7,471 nucleotides of DNA, from NCBI GenBank assembly GCA_014378155.1, contig JACMOF010000413.1, forward strand, positions 1 to 7,471, written 5' to 3'. A program made the translations under genes and the position numbers. This DNA comes from Caulobacter sp. Lineage in GTDB: Bacteria; Pseudomonadota; Alphaproteobacteria; Caulobacterales; Caulobacteraceae. Positions 1 through 5,889 of this stretch are shown here, in pieces. The notes beneath the pieces were generated by a model. It was not told where the DNA came from and made no database searches. It worked only from the letters and a program-made list of their open reading frames with translations. How positions within the stretch are numbered: the first letter of the stretch is position 1; every line of letters begins with the position of its first letter.

Positions 1-479
1 GCGATGATCGCCATCAGCCCGGTGCCGGCCGACGGTTCGAGCACCTTGTCGCCAGGCCGGACCTGGGCGGCCAGCACGGCCAAGGCGGCCAAGGCCGGCG
101 GCGTGGAGAACTGGTCGAGCGCGACCTGCTCCTCGCTGCGGCGAGTGTGGGTCAAGGTCAGGTCGGTGACGCTGGCCAGCAAGGCCGCGATCTCGGCCGG
201 AGCGTCCTCGAGCCGGCCAATCTGCGGGCTGAGCCGACGCAGCTGCAGGACCAGGGCGGCCTCGATGGCGTCGTAGGCGTCGCGCCACGACCAGGCGCCC
301 TCGGCGTCCGAGCCACCAAAGGAGATGGTCATGGTGCTGGCCACCAGCTTGCGATCCAGCGCCCGCGACCGATTGAGGTGCGGGGTGAGCGCCCGGGCGG
401 CGGCCAGCGTGTTGGCGGCCTTGTCCTGGGCGGCGCCTGGAGTCTGAAGGGCGCTGAAGAGGGGGAATGTCGCGTTCAT
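1..479 (-). CDS. Methylase / strawberry-notch-like protein, N-terminal part (runs off left edge)
   Basis: Partial gene: 159 codons are visible from an ATG at 479 to the left edge without a stop. Residues 123-127 (QFSTP) match the FxTP-type element that precedes the fold in N6-adenine methylases, and residues 146-154 (VLEPSAGTG) are a clear S-adenosylmethionine-binding motif I. The alpha-helical segment before them (about residues 20-110) has no motif I recognise. In alphaproteobacterial mobile elements, proteins that begin this way are long fusions of a methylase-like domain with a strawberry-notch-type helicase, the architecture also found in phage P1 DarB, which protects DNA from type I restriction. 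The helicase part would lie outside the window, so that is inference from the N-terminus and from the toprim/ParB-like/DUF736 neighbourhood. No good Shine-Dalgarno sequence precedes the ATG; the purine-rich tract lies about 70 nt upstream. It could instead be a plain adenine methylase. Confidence 0.8.
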   Translation of the reverse strand, partial: MNATFPLFSALQTPGAAQDKAANTLAAARALTPHLNRSRALDRKLVASTMTISFGGSDAEGAWSWRDAYDAIEAALVLQLRRLSPQIGRLEDAPAEIAALLASVTDLTLTHTRRSEEQVALDQFSTPPALAALAVLAAQVRPGDKVLEPSAGTGLMAII

Positions 480-531
480 GGCGTGGGTCTCGGGTCACCC
501 GTGGCGGAGGGCTCCTCCCTCCAGTCCCATC

Positions 532-566
532 GGGCTCACCAAGCCCGCTCCCTGCCTCCCTCCTTT
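532..566 (-). promoter_or_regulatory. Leader element, copy 1 (upstream of the methylase gene)
   Basis: Read on the minus strand, this begins with AAAGGAGGGAGG and matches positions 3930-3964 upstream of the ParB-like gene at 29 of 35 positions; the first 19 bases differ at only one. A second block, 499-512, matches 3904-3917 at 12 of 14 positions. In both cases the second block begins 32-33 nt before the start codon. The element overlaps a 6-bp hairpin, CGGGCT/AGCCCG at 531-536 and 542-547. It also has three G3 runs plus a G2 run, so it is an imperfect G-quadruplex candidate. The whole gap 480-597 holds no gene and no clear terminator for vapC. Confidence 0.5.
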
Positions 567-597
567 AGGCGGCGCCCCCGCGCGACCGCAGCGGTGG

Positions 598-1068
598 CTA
601 CTGGCCCGCTGACGCCGCGGTTGGGCCTTTCCCGAATTCCTTTGGCGTCTCGACGTTCAGGTTTGGAAACAGGCTTCGCATGTGCCCGACGTTCCAGGTC
701 ACGATCCGCGCAATGCCGTGCGCGACCGCGGCTTCGCCGATGAGGCGATCGTAGAGCCGCGCGCCGAGGCCGCCGCTCTGCGCATAGCCCCTGATCGCTT
801 CAAAAGTCTGGGGCGCGGTCAGACCGACAAGCGTGGTCACGGCGCGGACGCTCTCCAGGGCCGCGCAAGCCTCCTCGGGCGTAAGTTGGAATGGCGCACG
901 TTCGCCTCGGCGGGTCAGGGTGCTGTACGCCTCGGCGTAACTGTGCGCGGCGATGGCAAACTGTATCGAACCGTCGCTGACCAAGGCCAGTGAGGGGCCA
1001 TGATGCTCGTGCGCCTCCACGAGCATGGCGATAAGGACGTTACTGTCGAGCAGCGCCTCAATCTTCAA
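598..1068 (-). CDS. vapC: PIN-domain toxin of a VapBC pair
   Basis: A 156-residue PIN-domain protein, the predicted RNase toxin of a type II toxin-antitoxin pair; VapC toxins are Mg-dependent and usually cut tRNA or rRNA. The acidic residues fit the family: D8 in LLDSNVLIA, E46 in SYAEAYSTL, and D107 in RLYDRLIGEAA. The fourth site is TWNVGH (N126), where asparagine is common. The length is slightly above the usual 125-145, with an extra 15 or so polar residues at the C-terminus. The start is a TTG inside the end of vapB, overlapping it by 11 nt; no ATG fits upstream of the first catalytic Asp, so translation is probably coupled to the antitoxin. All catalytic positions are present, so the toxin looks intact. 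The RNA target cannot be read from the sequence. Confidence 0.88.
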   Translation of the reverse strand: MKIEALLDSNVLIAMLVEAHEHHGPSLALVSDGSIQFAIAAHSYAEAYSTLTRRGERAPFQLTPEEACAALESVRAVTTLVGLTAPQTFEAIRGYAQSGGLGARLYDRLIGEAAVAHGIARIVTWNVGHMRSLFPNLNVETPKEFGKGPTAASAGQ

Positions 1069-1327
1069 GATCGCGCTCGCGAACTGCGCTCAGCGCCGCT
1101 TCCGCTTCGATGAGGCTGATCTTCTTGCCCTCAGAGGGCCGCACCAAGATCGGACCTCGTTGGACCAGTCGACCCGCCGTCATCGCCGCGCCGGGGGGCA
1201 CGTAGCCCCGCAGAGCGTCCTCCACGACCTGCGTGGCGGTCATGCCGGTCAGCTTCGCCAGCTCATGGGCCCGCGTGCGGGCAAAGGCGGAGCGAACATT
1301 GAATTGGACGTCGTCAGTACGGGACAT
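1058..1327 (-). CDS. vapB: VapB-type antitoxin
   Basis: An 89-residue protein directly upstream of and overlapping the PIN toxin gene. The N-terminal 40 residues (FNVRSAFARTRAHELAKLTG, then MTATQVVEDALRGYV) read as a beta strand and two helices, the ribbon-helix-helix DNA-binding fold of VapB antitoxins, probably the Rv0623-like type. The charged C-terminal helix (EAEAALSAVRERDLED) is the expected toxin-binding tail. The ATG at 1327 is chosen because GAGGAG lies 7 nt upstream; a GTG five codons earlier (1342) would overlap that ribosome site. The protein should neutralise VapC and repress its own promoter, which fits the repeated sequences at 1370-1413. Order, overlap and sizes are typical for vapBC. 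Confidence 0.85.
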   Translation of the reverse strand: MSRTDDVQFNVRSAFARTRAHELAKLTGMTATQVVEDALRGYVPPGAAMTAGRLVQRGPILVRPSEGKKISLIEAEAALSAVRERDLED

Positions 1328-1369
1328 TGGATGACTCCTCACCCCTAAGATAGGGTCGCCGCCTCCGCT

Positions 1370-1413
1370 TGGCTAGCCGCAATGTATATATGGCTATCCA
1401 TGATGGCTAACCG
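1370..1413 (-). promoter_or_regulatory. Probable vapBC promoter/operator region with three TGGCTA repeats
   Basis: Three direct copies of the motif TGGCTANCC(G/A) occur at 1370-1379, 1391-1400 and 1404-1413 (plus-strand reading). The first contains the perfect palindrome GGCTAGCC, and the second and third sit in an ATGG/CCAT inverted arrangement. Between copies 1 and 2 is the only AT-rich patch here, TATATA (1386-1391), a candidate -10 element on the minus strand about 60 nt upstream of the vapB start. A further small inverted repeat, CCCTA-aga-TAGGG (1343-1355), lies just before the vapB ribosome site. Repeats around a promoter are what a ribbon-helix-helix antitoxin would bind. Apart from this, the 144-nt gap to the upstream antitoxin gene is empty. 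Confidence 0.45.
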
Positions 1414-1471
1414 CCGAGACTGCGGCGATCAAGCCTCGAATCCCGCGCCGCTAATCCGCGTCGCAGGCTGA

Positions 1472-1735
1472 TTAAGGCCTCCCGTCTCCGAGTTCCGCAT
1501 CAAGGTGCGCATCGTCGTCAGCAGCTTTGGCCTCCGCGATGAGGGCCAGTTCGCGGTCCGTCAGTTCCTCCGATCGCAGAACCTGACGATCGTAGCGTTT
1601 GACGCGGTCATATTTTGCCGCCGACAAAACGACGAGGTGGTCTTGGCCGTTCATGGTGATCGTGACCGGCTCAACGCGAGCGCGAGCAGCCAGGGTCTCA
1701 TAGTTCGCGATAAAGTCTTCAGTCGAGACGCGCAC
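1472..1735 (-). CDS. Phd/YefM-type antitoxin, apparently without its toxin
   Basis: A protein of about 87 residues with the Phd/YefM pattern: a short N-terminal strand and helix (VSTEDFIANYETLAARA), the strand EPVTITMNGQDHLVVLSAAKYDRV, then a charged helical tail. The EPVTIT-x-NG-x-(5)-VLS pattern is typical of the family, which binds operator DNA and inhibits a RelE-, YoeB- or Doc-type toxin. I prefer the GTG at 1735, with GGAGAG upstream; an in-frame TTG at 1747 would add four residues. The toxin normally follows directly, but only 144 nt lie between this stop and vapB, and they contain no reading frame of suitable length; the region upstream is the end of the ParB-like gene. It is therefore an orphan antitoxin, or a remnant acting as a regulator or against toxins elsewhere. 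Confidence 0.8.
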   Translation of the reverse strand: MRVSTEDFIANYETLAARARVEPVTITMNGQDHLVVLSAAKYDRVKRYDRQVLRSEELTDRELALIAEAKAADDDAHLDAELGDGRP

Positions 1736-1741
1736 GCCACT

Positions 1742-1754
1742 CTCCAATTAGGAG
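1742..1754 (-). promoter_or_regulatory. Inverted repeat upstream of the Phd/YefM antitoxin gene
   Basis: CTCC-aatta-GGAG is centred 13 nt before the preferred start codon and overlaps the ribosome-binding region. Antitoxins of this family bind short palindromes near their own start, so it is a plausible autoregulatory operator. The 4-bp arms are short enough to be chance. Confidence 0.25.
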
Positions 1755-1772
1755 GCCACCAAATAGGATGAA

Positions 1773-1799
1773 GACCCCGCCAGCAATACTGGCGAGGTC
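1773..1799 (-). terminator. Hairpin downstream of the ParB-like gene
   Basis: Two 11-nt arms (1773-1783 and 1789-1799) flank the loop at 1784-1788. On the minus strand the single mismatch becomes a G-U pair, giving a continuous 11-bp stem, which favours function on that strand. It lies 46 nt after the stop of the ParB-like gene and is followed on the minus strand by the T-containing but not T-rich TTCATCC. It is therefore a likely end or RNA-stabilising hairpin for the toprim/ParB-like operon rather than a textbook intrinsic terminator. A weaker stem, CGTAT/ATACG, lies at 1824-1837. Confidence 0.5.
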
Positions 1800-1845
1800 C
1801 TCCGGTGACCAAGGTCGCCTGGACGTATCCAGATACGGGCCCCGA

Positions 1846-3885
1846 TCAGGCCGCGTGCTGAACCGGCGCCTCCGTGGAAGGCGCGGCGGGGCCTGGGGTC
1901 AGGTCGTCGGCCAGGGCCTCATCACCTTCGTCCTGGTCCTGGTCTTCATCGGCCGGCGGCGGCGTCTCAACCGTGTCGCCCTCCCAGGACAGCACTCGCG
2001 GCGCCCACTGGCGCTCGGCCGCGGCGTCGGCCACCAGGACGACCAGCTCGTCCTTCTTCAGGGTCTTGGCCCGGGGATCGTCCACCTGCATCTCGTCCAG
2101 CAGCACCAGCAGCTGCTTCTTGGAGTGGACGGCCAGGTAGTCGGGGTCAGGCGTCCAGTGCGCCGAGATGTCGGCGGCGCAGAGTTCGGCCAGCTCGATG
2201 GCCTCGGCCCGGGCCGAGTTGCGGATGTTGCTGGTCCGGGCTTCCCGAAGGTTCAGGGTGATGGCGGTGAGTTCCGCCAACAAGGCCATCTTGTCGCCGT
2301 GGGCGAGGCCGTCGACCCAGGCGATGGGCCGAAGCCCCGAGGCCTTGTAGGCCGCCCTCCGCGCCTCCAGCCGGCCTCGCACCTCGCCGTCCAGGGCGCC
2401 GATCGCCGGTGTCTGGCCCCGGCGGTAGCCAGTGGCGTTTATGGTCAGTGCCGACTCCTCCTGGCCCGACCCGCCGTGCAGCGCCAGCTGCTTGAACAAC
2501 TGGGCGACCAAAGCCGTCAGCGCAGCGGCCGGATTGTCGGCGAGATCACGGATCAGCCCGCGCGTGGCCACGTCGGTGCGGGTCTCGTGCAGGACGTGGC
2601 TGGAGCCCTCGACATCGACGTCGGCCTTGGGCACTTCCACATCGCTGGCGGAGCGACCATAGCGCGCGCCGTTGGCCTGGCCGCCGCTCGCATCGTCCTC
2701 GTCGGCCTCCTCATCCCCAGCCTCATCCAGCAGCTCCTCCGACACCGGCGCGGCGAAGAACTCGGCCGAGATCCCCGTCGCCCCGTCGGGCGACAGGATG
2801 ACGGCGCCGAGCGCCAGCCGCTTCAGCGGGGCTGACGCCACCTCCATCTTCGCCTGCAACAGGGGGAAGATCGTCAGCGCCGCATCGTCGGCGGCGAGAT
2901 CGGCGCCGCCAAGGTCACGCGCGGCCTGGGCCACCCGCTGCCGCGCGGCCGCCAGCACCGCCTTGGTCTCATCGGTCAGGTCACCGGGATAGACGTAGGG
3001 CAGGGTCTCGAAGCCCTCCGGGGCCCGGAAGCCGGCGTCTCGCCCGATGTAGACGGCGAGCCCAAGCTGCTTGAACCCCTCGACGAAGGGGGCGGCGCGT
3101 TCCCGCCACAGATCCTGCAACTTGCCGGGATCAAGCAGGACATCGGCCAGTTCGGCGAACAGGTCGGACTCGACCCGCCCGCCGGCGGCGGTGTAGCGGG
3201 CCATTCCGACCAGGCCAAAGCGGTCGTCCTCGATGGTCAGGCGCGAGCCGCTGATCACCTGGTGCAGCTGATAGTCATGGAAGTGGCCGTCGAGCGCGGT
3301 CTCGGCCAGCTCGCCCTGCTGCTTCTTGTCGGGCATCCGCGCGAACAGGCGGACCTGCTTGAGGGTCAGGCTGCCCTTGCGAAAGGCCTTCAGCACATTG
3401 TCGTGGACGTGGGCCAGCGCCTCAAGACGTTTGATCTCCAGGTCGTCATAGCCCAGCGCCGCGGCGATGGCGGCGGTATCCATCTTCGACTTGCGAAGCT
3501 TGCCGATGGCCACGATCACGTCAGCGACGTGGATCGGCGCGCGCTCGGCGTTGGAAAGCATCGCGGCGGCGGCCTGGGCGGCCCTGTCCTCGAACAGTTC
3601 GCACTTCACCGGATGGTTGGCCTCGACGCGGCCCGCCGCGAGCAGCGCCTGCAAGGCGAACAGACGCCGGCGGCCGTCCAGCACCATGAACGGCTTCTCG
3701 CCCTTGGCGCCGGGACGGATGCTGAGCGGGATGACCACGTTGGCGGCGGCGATGGTGTCGGCTAGACGCGGGATGCCGTCGTCGGCGGGTTCCTTGAAGC
3801 GGATGTTTTCCGGGGCGAGCGCCAGGTCCTGCAGGGAGACGAAGACCAGGTTCGAGACGGGCGTAGCGGTGACAGAATGGGTCAT
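1846..3885 (-). CDS. Large ParB/RepB-like protein with C-terminal extension
   Basis: 679 residues, about twice a typical ParB. The N-terminal part is a ParB/sulfiredoxin-like domain (about residues 15-115): the [13 protein letters not shown] segment at 69-81 corresponds to the ParB box II that contacts CTP in true ParB proteins, and [10 protein letters not shown] (110-119) corresponds to the next conserved box. Residues 118-185 are a KorB/ParB-type helix-turn-helix region ([20 protein letters not shown]). A strongly acidic linker (383-399, with [10 protein letters not shown]) leads to a conserved-looking C-terminal domain (about 430-635, with many Trp, Lys-Lys-Glu-Leu and helical stretches) and a second acidic tail (647-662). 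No parA is present, so chromosome or plasmid partition is not supported; DNA binding is. Such long ParB-like proteins recur beside toprim, strawberry-notch and DUF736 genes on alphaproteobacterial mobile DNA. The start ATG has no clear ribosome site but overlaps a tiny upstream frame. Confidence 0.85.
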   Translation of the reverse strand: MTHSVTATPVSNLVFVSLQDLALAPENIRFKEPADDGIPRLADTIAAANVVIPLSIRPGAKGEKPFMVLDGRRRLFALQALLAAGRVEANHPVKCELFEDRAAQAAAAMLSNAERAPIHVADVIVAIGKLRKSKMDTAAIAAALGYDDLEIKRLEALAHVHDNVLKAFRKGSLTLKQVRLFARMPDKKQQGELAETALDGHFHDYQLHQVISGSRLTIEDDRFGLVGMARYTAAGGRVESDLFAELADVLLDPGKLQDLWRERAAPFVEGFKQLGLAVYIGRDAGFRAPEGFETLPYVYPGDLTDETKAVLAAARQRVAQAARDLGGADLAADDAALTIFPLLQAKMEVASAPLKRLALGAVILSPDGATGISAEFFAAPVSEELLDEAGDEEADEDDASGGQANGARYGRSASDVEVPKADVDVEGSSHVLHETRTDVATRGLIRDLADNPAAALTALVAQLFKQLALHGGSGQEESALTINATGYRRGQTPAIGALDGEVRGRLEARRAAYKASGLRPIAWVDGLAHGDKMALLAELTAITLNLREARTSNIRNSARAEAIELAELCAADISAHWTPDPDYLAVHSKKQLLVLLDEMQVDDPRAKTLKKDELVVLVADAAAERQWAPRVLSWEGDTVETPPPADEDQDQDEGDEALADDLTPGPAAPSTEAPVQHAA

Positions 3886-3920
3886 AGGACCAGGGTTCCA
3901 GCGCCGTGGGCGAGGGCCAT
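3882..3920 (-). CDS. Possible 12-residue leader peptide coupled to the ParB-like gene
   Basis: An ATG at 3920, preceded by AGGGG four bases upstream, opens a 12-codon frame ([12 protein letters not shown]) whose TGA overlaps the ParB-like start in an ATGA junction. Because the main start lacks its own ribosome site, coupling through this frame is attractive. Evidence is limited to the arrangement; a frame this short may be chance. Confidence 0.3.
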   Translation of the reverse strand: MALAHGAGTLVL

Positions 3921-3929
3921 CCTGCCCCT

Positions 3930-3964
3930 GAGCGCACCCAACCCCCTCCCTACCTCCCTCCTTT
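3930..3964 (-). promoter_or_regulatory. Leader element, copy 2, with G-quadruplex motif (upstream of the ParB-like gene)
   Basis: This is the partner of the element at 532-566. On the minus strand the G runs at 3958-3956, 3950-3948, 3946-3942 and 3939-3937 are separated by 5, 1 and 2 bases, which meets the usual four-run G3 quadruplex pattern. It would be present in the transcript, 50-75 nt before the start codon. The gap between toprim and the ParB-like gene (3886-4008) contains no terminator, so the element is probably read through as an intergenic leader within an operon. Confidence 0.5.
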
Positions 3965-4008
3965 CCGGAGCCGCCGCCTGGCCAGCCCCGACCCTTGGCC
4001 GGGAAGGC

Positions 4009-4902
4009 TCAGTCTCGGAGGGCAGCCTCCACATCATTCCAGTCGCCGAAAGGTTCAGGCGGAAACTCGATCCGCGCCGCGACGCCCTGGCGTTGCAGCC
4101 GGGCCGCCAGGATCTGCGCCGAGGCGGCGCCATCCAGGCCACGATCGGCGGCGATCAGCACTGAGCGGACGCCCGGTGGCGCGCACCAGGTCTTCAGGTT
4201 GCGGGTCGACATCAGCGCCCAGCCGGGCAGGCTGAAGCGGTCGGTCGCCGAGAGCGGGGTGAACACCCCTTCGGCCACCAGCATCTCCGGCGCCGCCGGA
4301 TCCAGTCGCGCGGCCGTGCCGGCCGGCACGGGCCCGACCGTCTTGCGCGCCAGCCGCAGGTCCCAGGCCTTCTGGCCATTCGGTGCGAGGTAGGTGACTT
4401 CGACGGCGGTGAACGCGCCCTCCGCGTCGCAGATCGCCGCCATCAGGGCCGGGCGCCGATGGCGCGTCTGGGCATAGGCGGAGACCGGGGTGTCTCCACC
4501 ATGGCGCAGGATCTCGGGGCCGGGCAGGGCGCGCCGGATATGGCGCAGGCGGCAGTGGCGCTCGCAGAGCGTCCCCGGGACCGCCCGGCCGCCCTCCCAG
4601 AGCCGCCGGGCGGCGTCCAGGCGCTGCGGGTCCGGCGGCTTTGCGACCACGGCCGCGCGAGGGCCGCCTCCGGACACCGAGGTCGGCGCGTTGTGGACGT
4701 CTATCAGCCGGTTGTCGCGCAGATGATCCAGCACTGCCTTCCAGTCGCCGTCGCCGAAGGTGTGGACGACGACCCGGTCGTCCTCCAGCAGTAGGGAGAC
4801 CGAGCGATCGGCGGAACTGTGGCCCGGGGCGGGGATATTGGCGCGCCGGCCGCCGTCGTAGAGCTCGCCGCCGAGCGCCCTGACGATGTAACTCAGGGAC
4901 AT
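4009..4902 (-). CDS. Toprim-domain protein, primase-like
   Basis: 297 residues. The N-terminal region resembles a primase CHC2 zinc-finger domain that has lost its metal ligands: APGHSSADRSVSL (25-37) keeps the His and the D-R-S pattern, while the later Cys pair is replaced by VVHTFGDGDW (45-54). The toprim fold follows: LVAEGVFTPLSA with E211, then VLIAADRGLDG with D253, where the usual DxD reads D253-R-G255 and the next Asp is D257, and finally FGDWND (285-290), a typical end of this family. Toprim domains bind Mg and act in primases, topoisomerases and nucleases; the missing ligands make real primase activity doubtful. The start is secure: GGAGGTGATC, a near-complete complement of the 16S rRNA 3' end, lies just before the ATG. 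It is probably the first gene of an operon with the ParB-like gene, 123 nt downstream. Confidence 0.85.
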   Translation of the reverse strand: MSLSYIVRALGGELYDGGRRANIPAPGHSSADRSVSLLLEDDRVVVHTFGDGDWKAVLDHLRDNRLIDVHNAPTSVSGGGPRAAVVAKPPDPQRLDAARRLWEGGRAVPGTLCERHCRLRHIRRALPGPEILRHGGDTPVSAYAQTRHRRPALMAAICDAEGAFTAVEVTYLAPNGQKAWDLRLARKTVGPVPAGTAARLDPAAPEMLVAEGVFTPLSATDRFSLPGWALMSTRNLKTWCAPPGVRSVLIAADRGLDGAASAQILAARLQRQGVAARIEFPPEPFGDWNDVEAALRD

Positions 4903-4909
4903 GGATCAC

Positions 4910-5424
4910 CTCCGCGTTTCAGCGCCGAGGCGCCGCAAGCCCGGCGTGGGCCAGGCCAAGTCCGCACACGGGCTGCTCGCCAAATCAGCCCCTAACTCCG
5001 ACCTTTGAGCACCGCGCCACGGCCAAACCGTCCGCATCAGGCGGTCGAGACGTTGGGCGGCACATCCGACCGTTGTCCCGGCCCGGTCAGGACGTGCCCA
5101 AAATAAGGCCTTTTTCTGTATAAAAGTCACTTTGGAACCGCCCAATCGGCCCGGCGTTTCTCCCGAGGAGATCGCCACCACCTCCTCCGGTTGAGCCCCG
5201 GGTCATTGGCGATCTTCATCGCTGGACGCCTACTCGGCGCCGGCTGACGCCGCGCCCCGATCCCACAGCGCGCCGTCTTAGACTTGCTTCCCCGGCCTCT
5301 TGGCCTCTGTGCGGGACAAGGAAACACACTTTGGCAGCGCACCCGCTCGGGTGCGTTGTCGACTCCGAGGGATGGGCCATCGGGACCGCGACCAGCGCGT
5401 CTCGTCACACGCAGGAGACCTCTG
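4910..5424. other. Long divergent intergenic region with AT-rich patch
   Basis: About 515 nt between the start of the toprim gene (minus) and the DUF736 gene (plus). No frame in it has convincing composition or similarity. It must hold the promoters for both directions. The clearest feature is an AT-rich patch at about 5098-5135, including TATAAA at 5119-5124 (plus) and TATACA on the minus strand about 215 nt before the toprim start; neither has a good -35 partner. An 8-bp inverted repeat, GATCGCCA/TGGCGATC, lies at 5170-5177 and 5207-5214. The rest is GC-rich without structure I can name. Confidence 0.4.
5338..5355 (+). promoter_or_regulatory. Perfect hairpin upstream of the DUF736 gene
   Basis: CGCACCCG and CGGGTGCG form 8 complementary bases around CT, in practice a 6-7 bp stem with a 4-6 nt loop. 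It lies 70 nt before the DUF736 start and is not followed by a T run, so it is more likely a leader hairpin or protein-binding palindrome than a terminator. Confidence 0.35.
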
Positions 5425-5760
5425 ATGGCGACCATCGGCACTTTCATCAAGCGTGGCGACGATCTGCACGGCGCGATCCGCACCCTGACCCTGGACGTCG
5501 ACCTGGTGATGCGCCCCGCCCCGAAAACCAAGGCGGATGGCCCCGACTTCCTGATCTACGCCGCCGGCACCGCTAAAGGCCCGAACGGCATCGACACCCA
5601 GCTCGGGGCCGGCTGGAAGCGAACCTGCGATCAAGACTGCCTGCACATCGACGTCGAGCTTGACGACCCGGCCTTCCCGGGACCGCTCTCCGCCACCCTG
5701 GTCGAAGACCACGTCGCGCCGAGCGGCGAACGCTTCAGCATGGTCTGGGCGCGAGCGTAG
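5425..5760 (+). CDS. DUF736 family protein
   Basis: A complete 111-residue DUF736 protein. It opens with the family signature MATIGTFIKRGDDLHGAIRT, has an all-beta pattern of alternating strands, and shows the conserved core LDDPAFPGPLSATLVED (about 85-101) and the ending FSMVWAR. AGGAG lies 8 nt before the ATG. The stretch PDFLIYAAGTAKGPNGIDTQLGAGWKRT holds a slightly longer loop than is usual for the family. Function is unknown; DUF736 genes are common on alphaproteobacterial plasmids and integrative conjugative elements, often with toprim, ParB-like and strawberry-notch genes, as here. It runs opposite to those genes, with its own leader and terminator, so it is controlled separately. It is probably a small soluble protein; no signal peptide or membrane segment is seen. 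Confidence 0.9.
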   Translation: MATIGTFIKRGDDLHGAIRTLTLDVDLVMRPAPKTKADGPDFLIYAAGTAKGPNGIDTQLGAGWKRTCDQDCLHIDVELDDPAFPGPLSATLVEDHVAPSGERFSMVWARA

Positions 5761-5766
5761 ACGCGC

Positions 5767-5793
5767 AAAGCCGGCCCGCTTGGGCGCGGCTTT
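5767..5793 (+). terminator. Probable terminator of the DUF736 gene
   Basis: AAAGCC-g-GCCC, loop GCTT, GGGC-gc-GGCTTT: a stem of ten pairs with one internal bulge, beginning 6 nt after the stop codon and ending in TTT. The symmetric A3/T3 ends would let it work in either direction. Confidence 0.65.
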
Positions 5794-5820
5794 CAGAATC
5801 TCCGCGAGGATGGGGGCGTT

Positions 5821-5889
5821 GCGGGGACCACCCCGCTGGAGGGGGTGACCGGAGACCATGGCTCCGGTCCAGGGGGAGGGCGCTCCCCC
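5821..5889. other. Three consecutive perfect hairpins (possible structured RNA or DNA site)
   Basis: Within 69 nt there are three separate perfect stems: GCGGGG-acca-CCCCGC (5821-5836), GACCGGAG with a 7-nt loop and CTCCGGTC (5847-5869), and GGGGGAG-ggcg-CTCCCCC (5872-5889). Stem lengths are 6, 8 and 7 bp. They lie about 60 nt downstream of the DUF736 stop and after its probable terminator, in a stretch with no credible gene. No T run follows, so they are not simple terminators. They could be a small structured RNA, a protein-binding or single-strand origin-type site, or a remnant of a mobile-element end. The strand is undetermined. Confidence 0.5.

Noticed and set aside
495..530. 11-residue frame upstream of the methylase gene, similar in position to the one before the ParB-like gene
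   Set aside because: It ends 16 nt short of the methylase start, has no good ribosome site and shares no peptide sequence with the other one, so coupling is not supported.
1768..2835. 355-codon open frame on the plus strand opposite the ParB-like gene
   Set aside because: Arg/Gly-rich translation without any domain, lying antisense to a gene with clear motifs; long antisense frames are expected in GC-rich DNA.
4055..4909. 284-codon minus-strand frame overlapping the toprim gene
   Set aside because: Arg/Pro/Gly-rich, no motifs, and out of frame with the toprim gene, which has recognisable motifs and the excellent ribosome site.
4906..5181. 91-codon minus-strand frame ending just before the toprim start
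   Set aside because: GTG start with no properly spaced ribosome site, low third-position GC, no recognisable domain; considered intergenic, though the close junction with toprim was noted.
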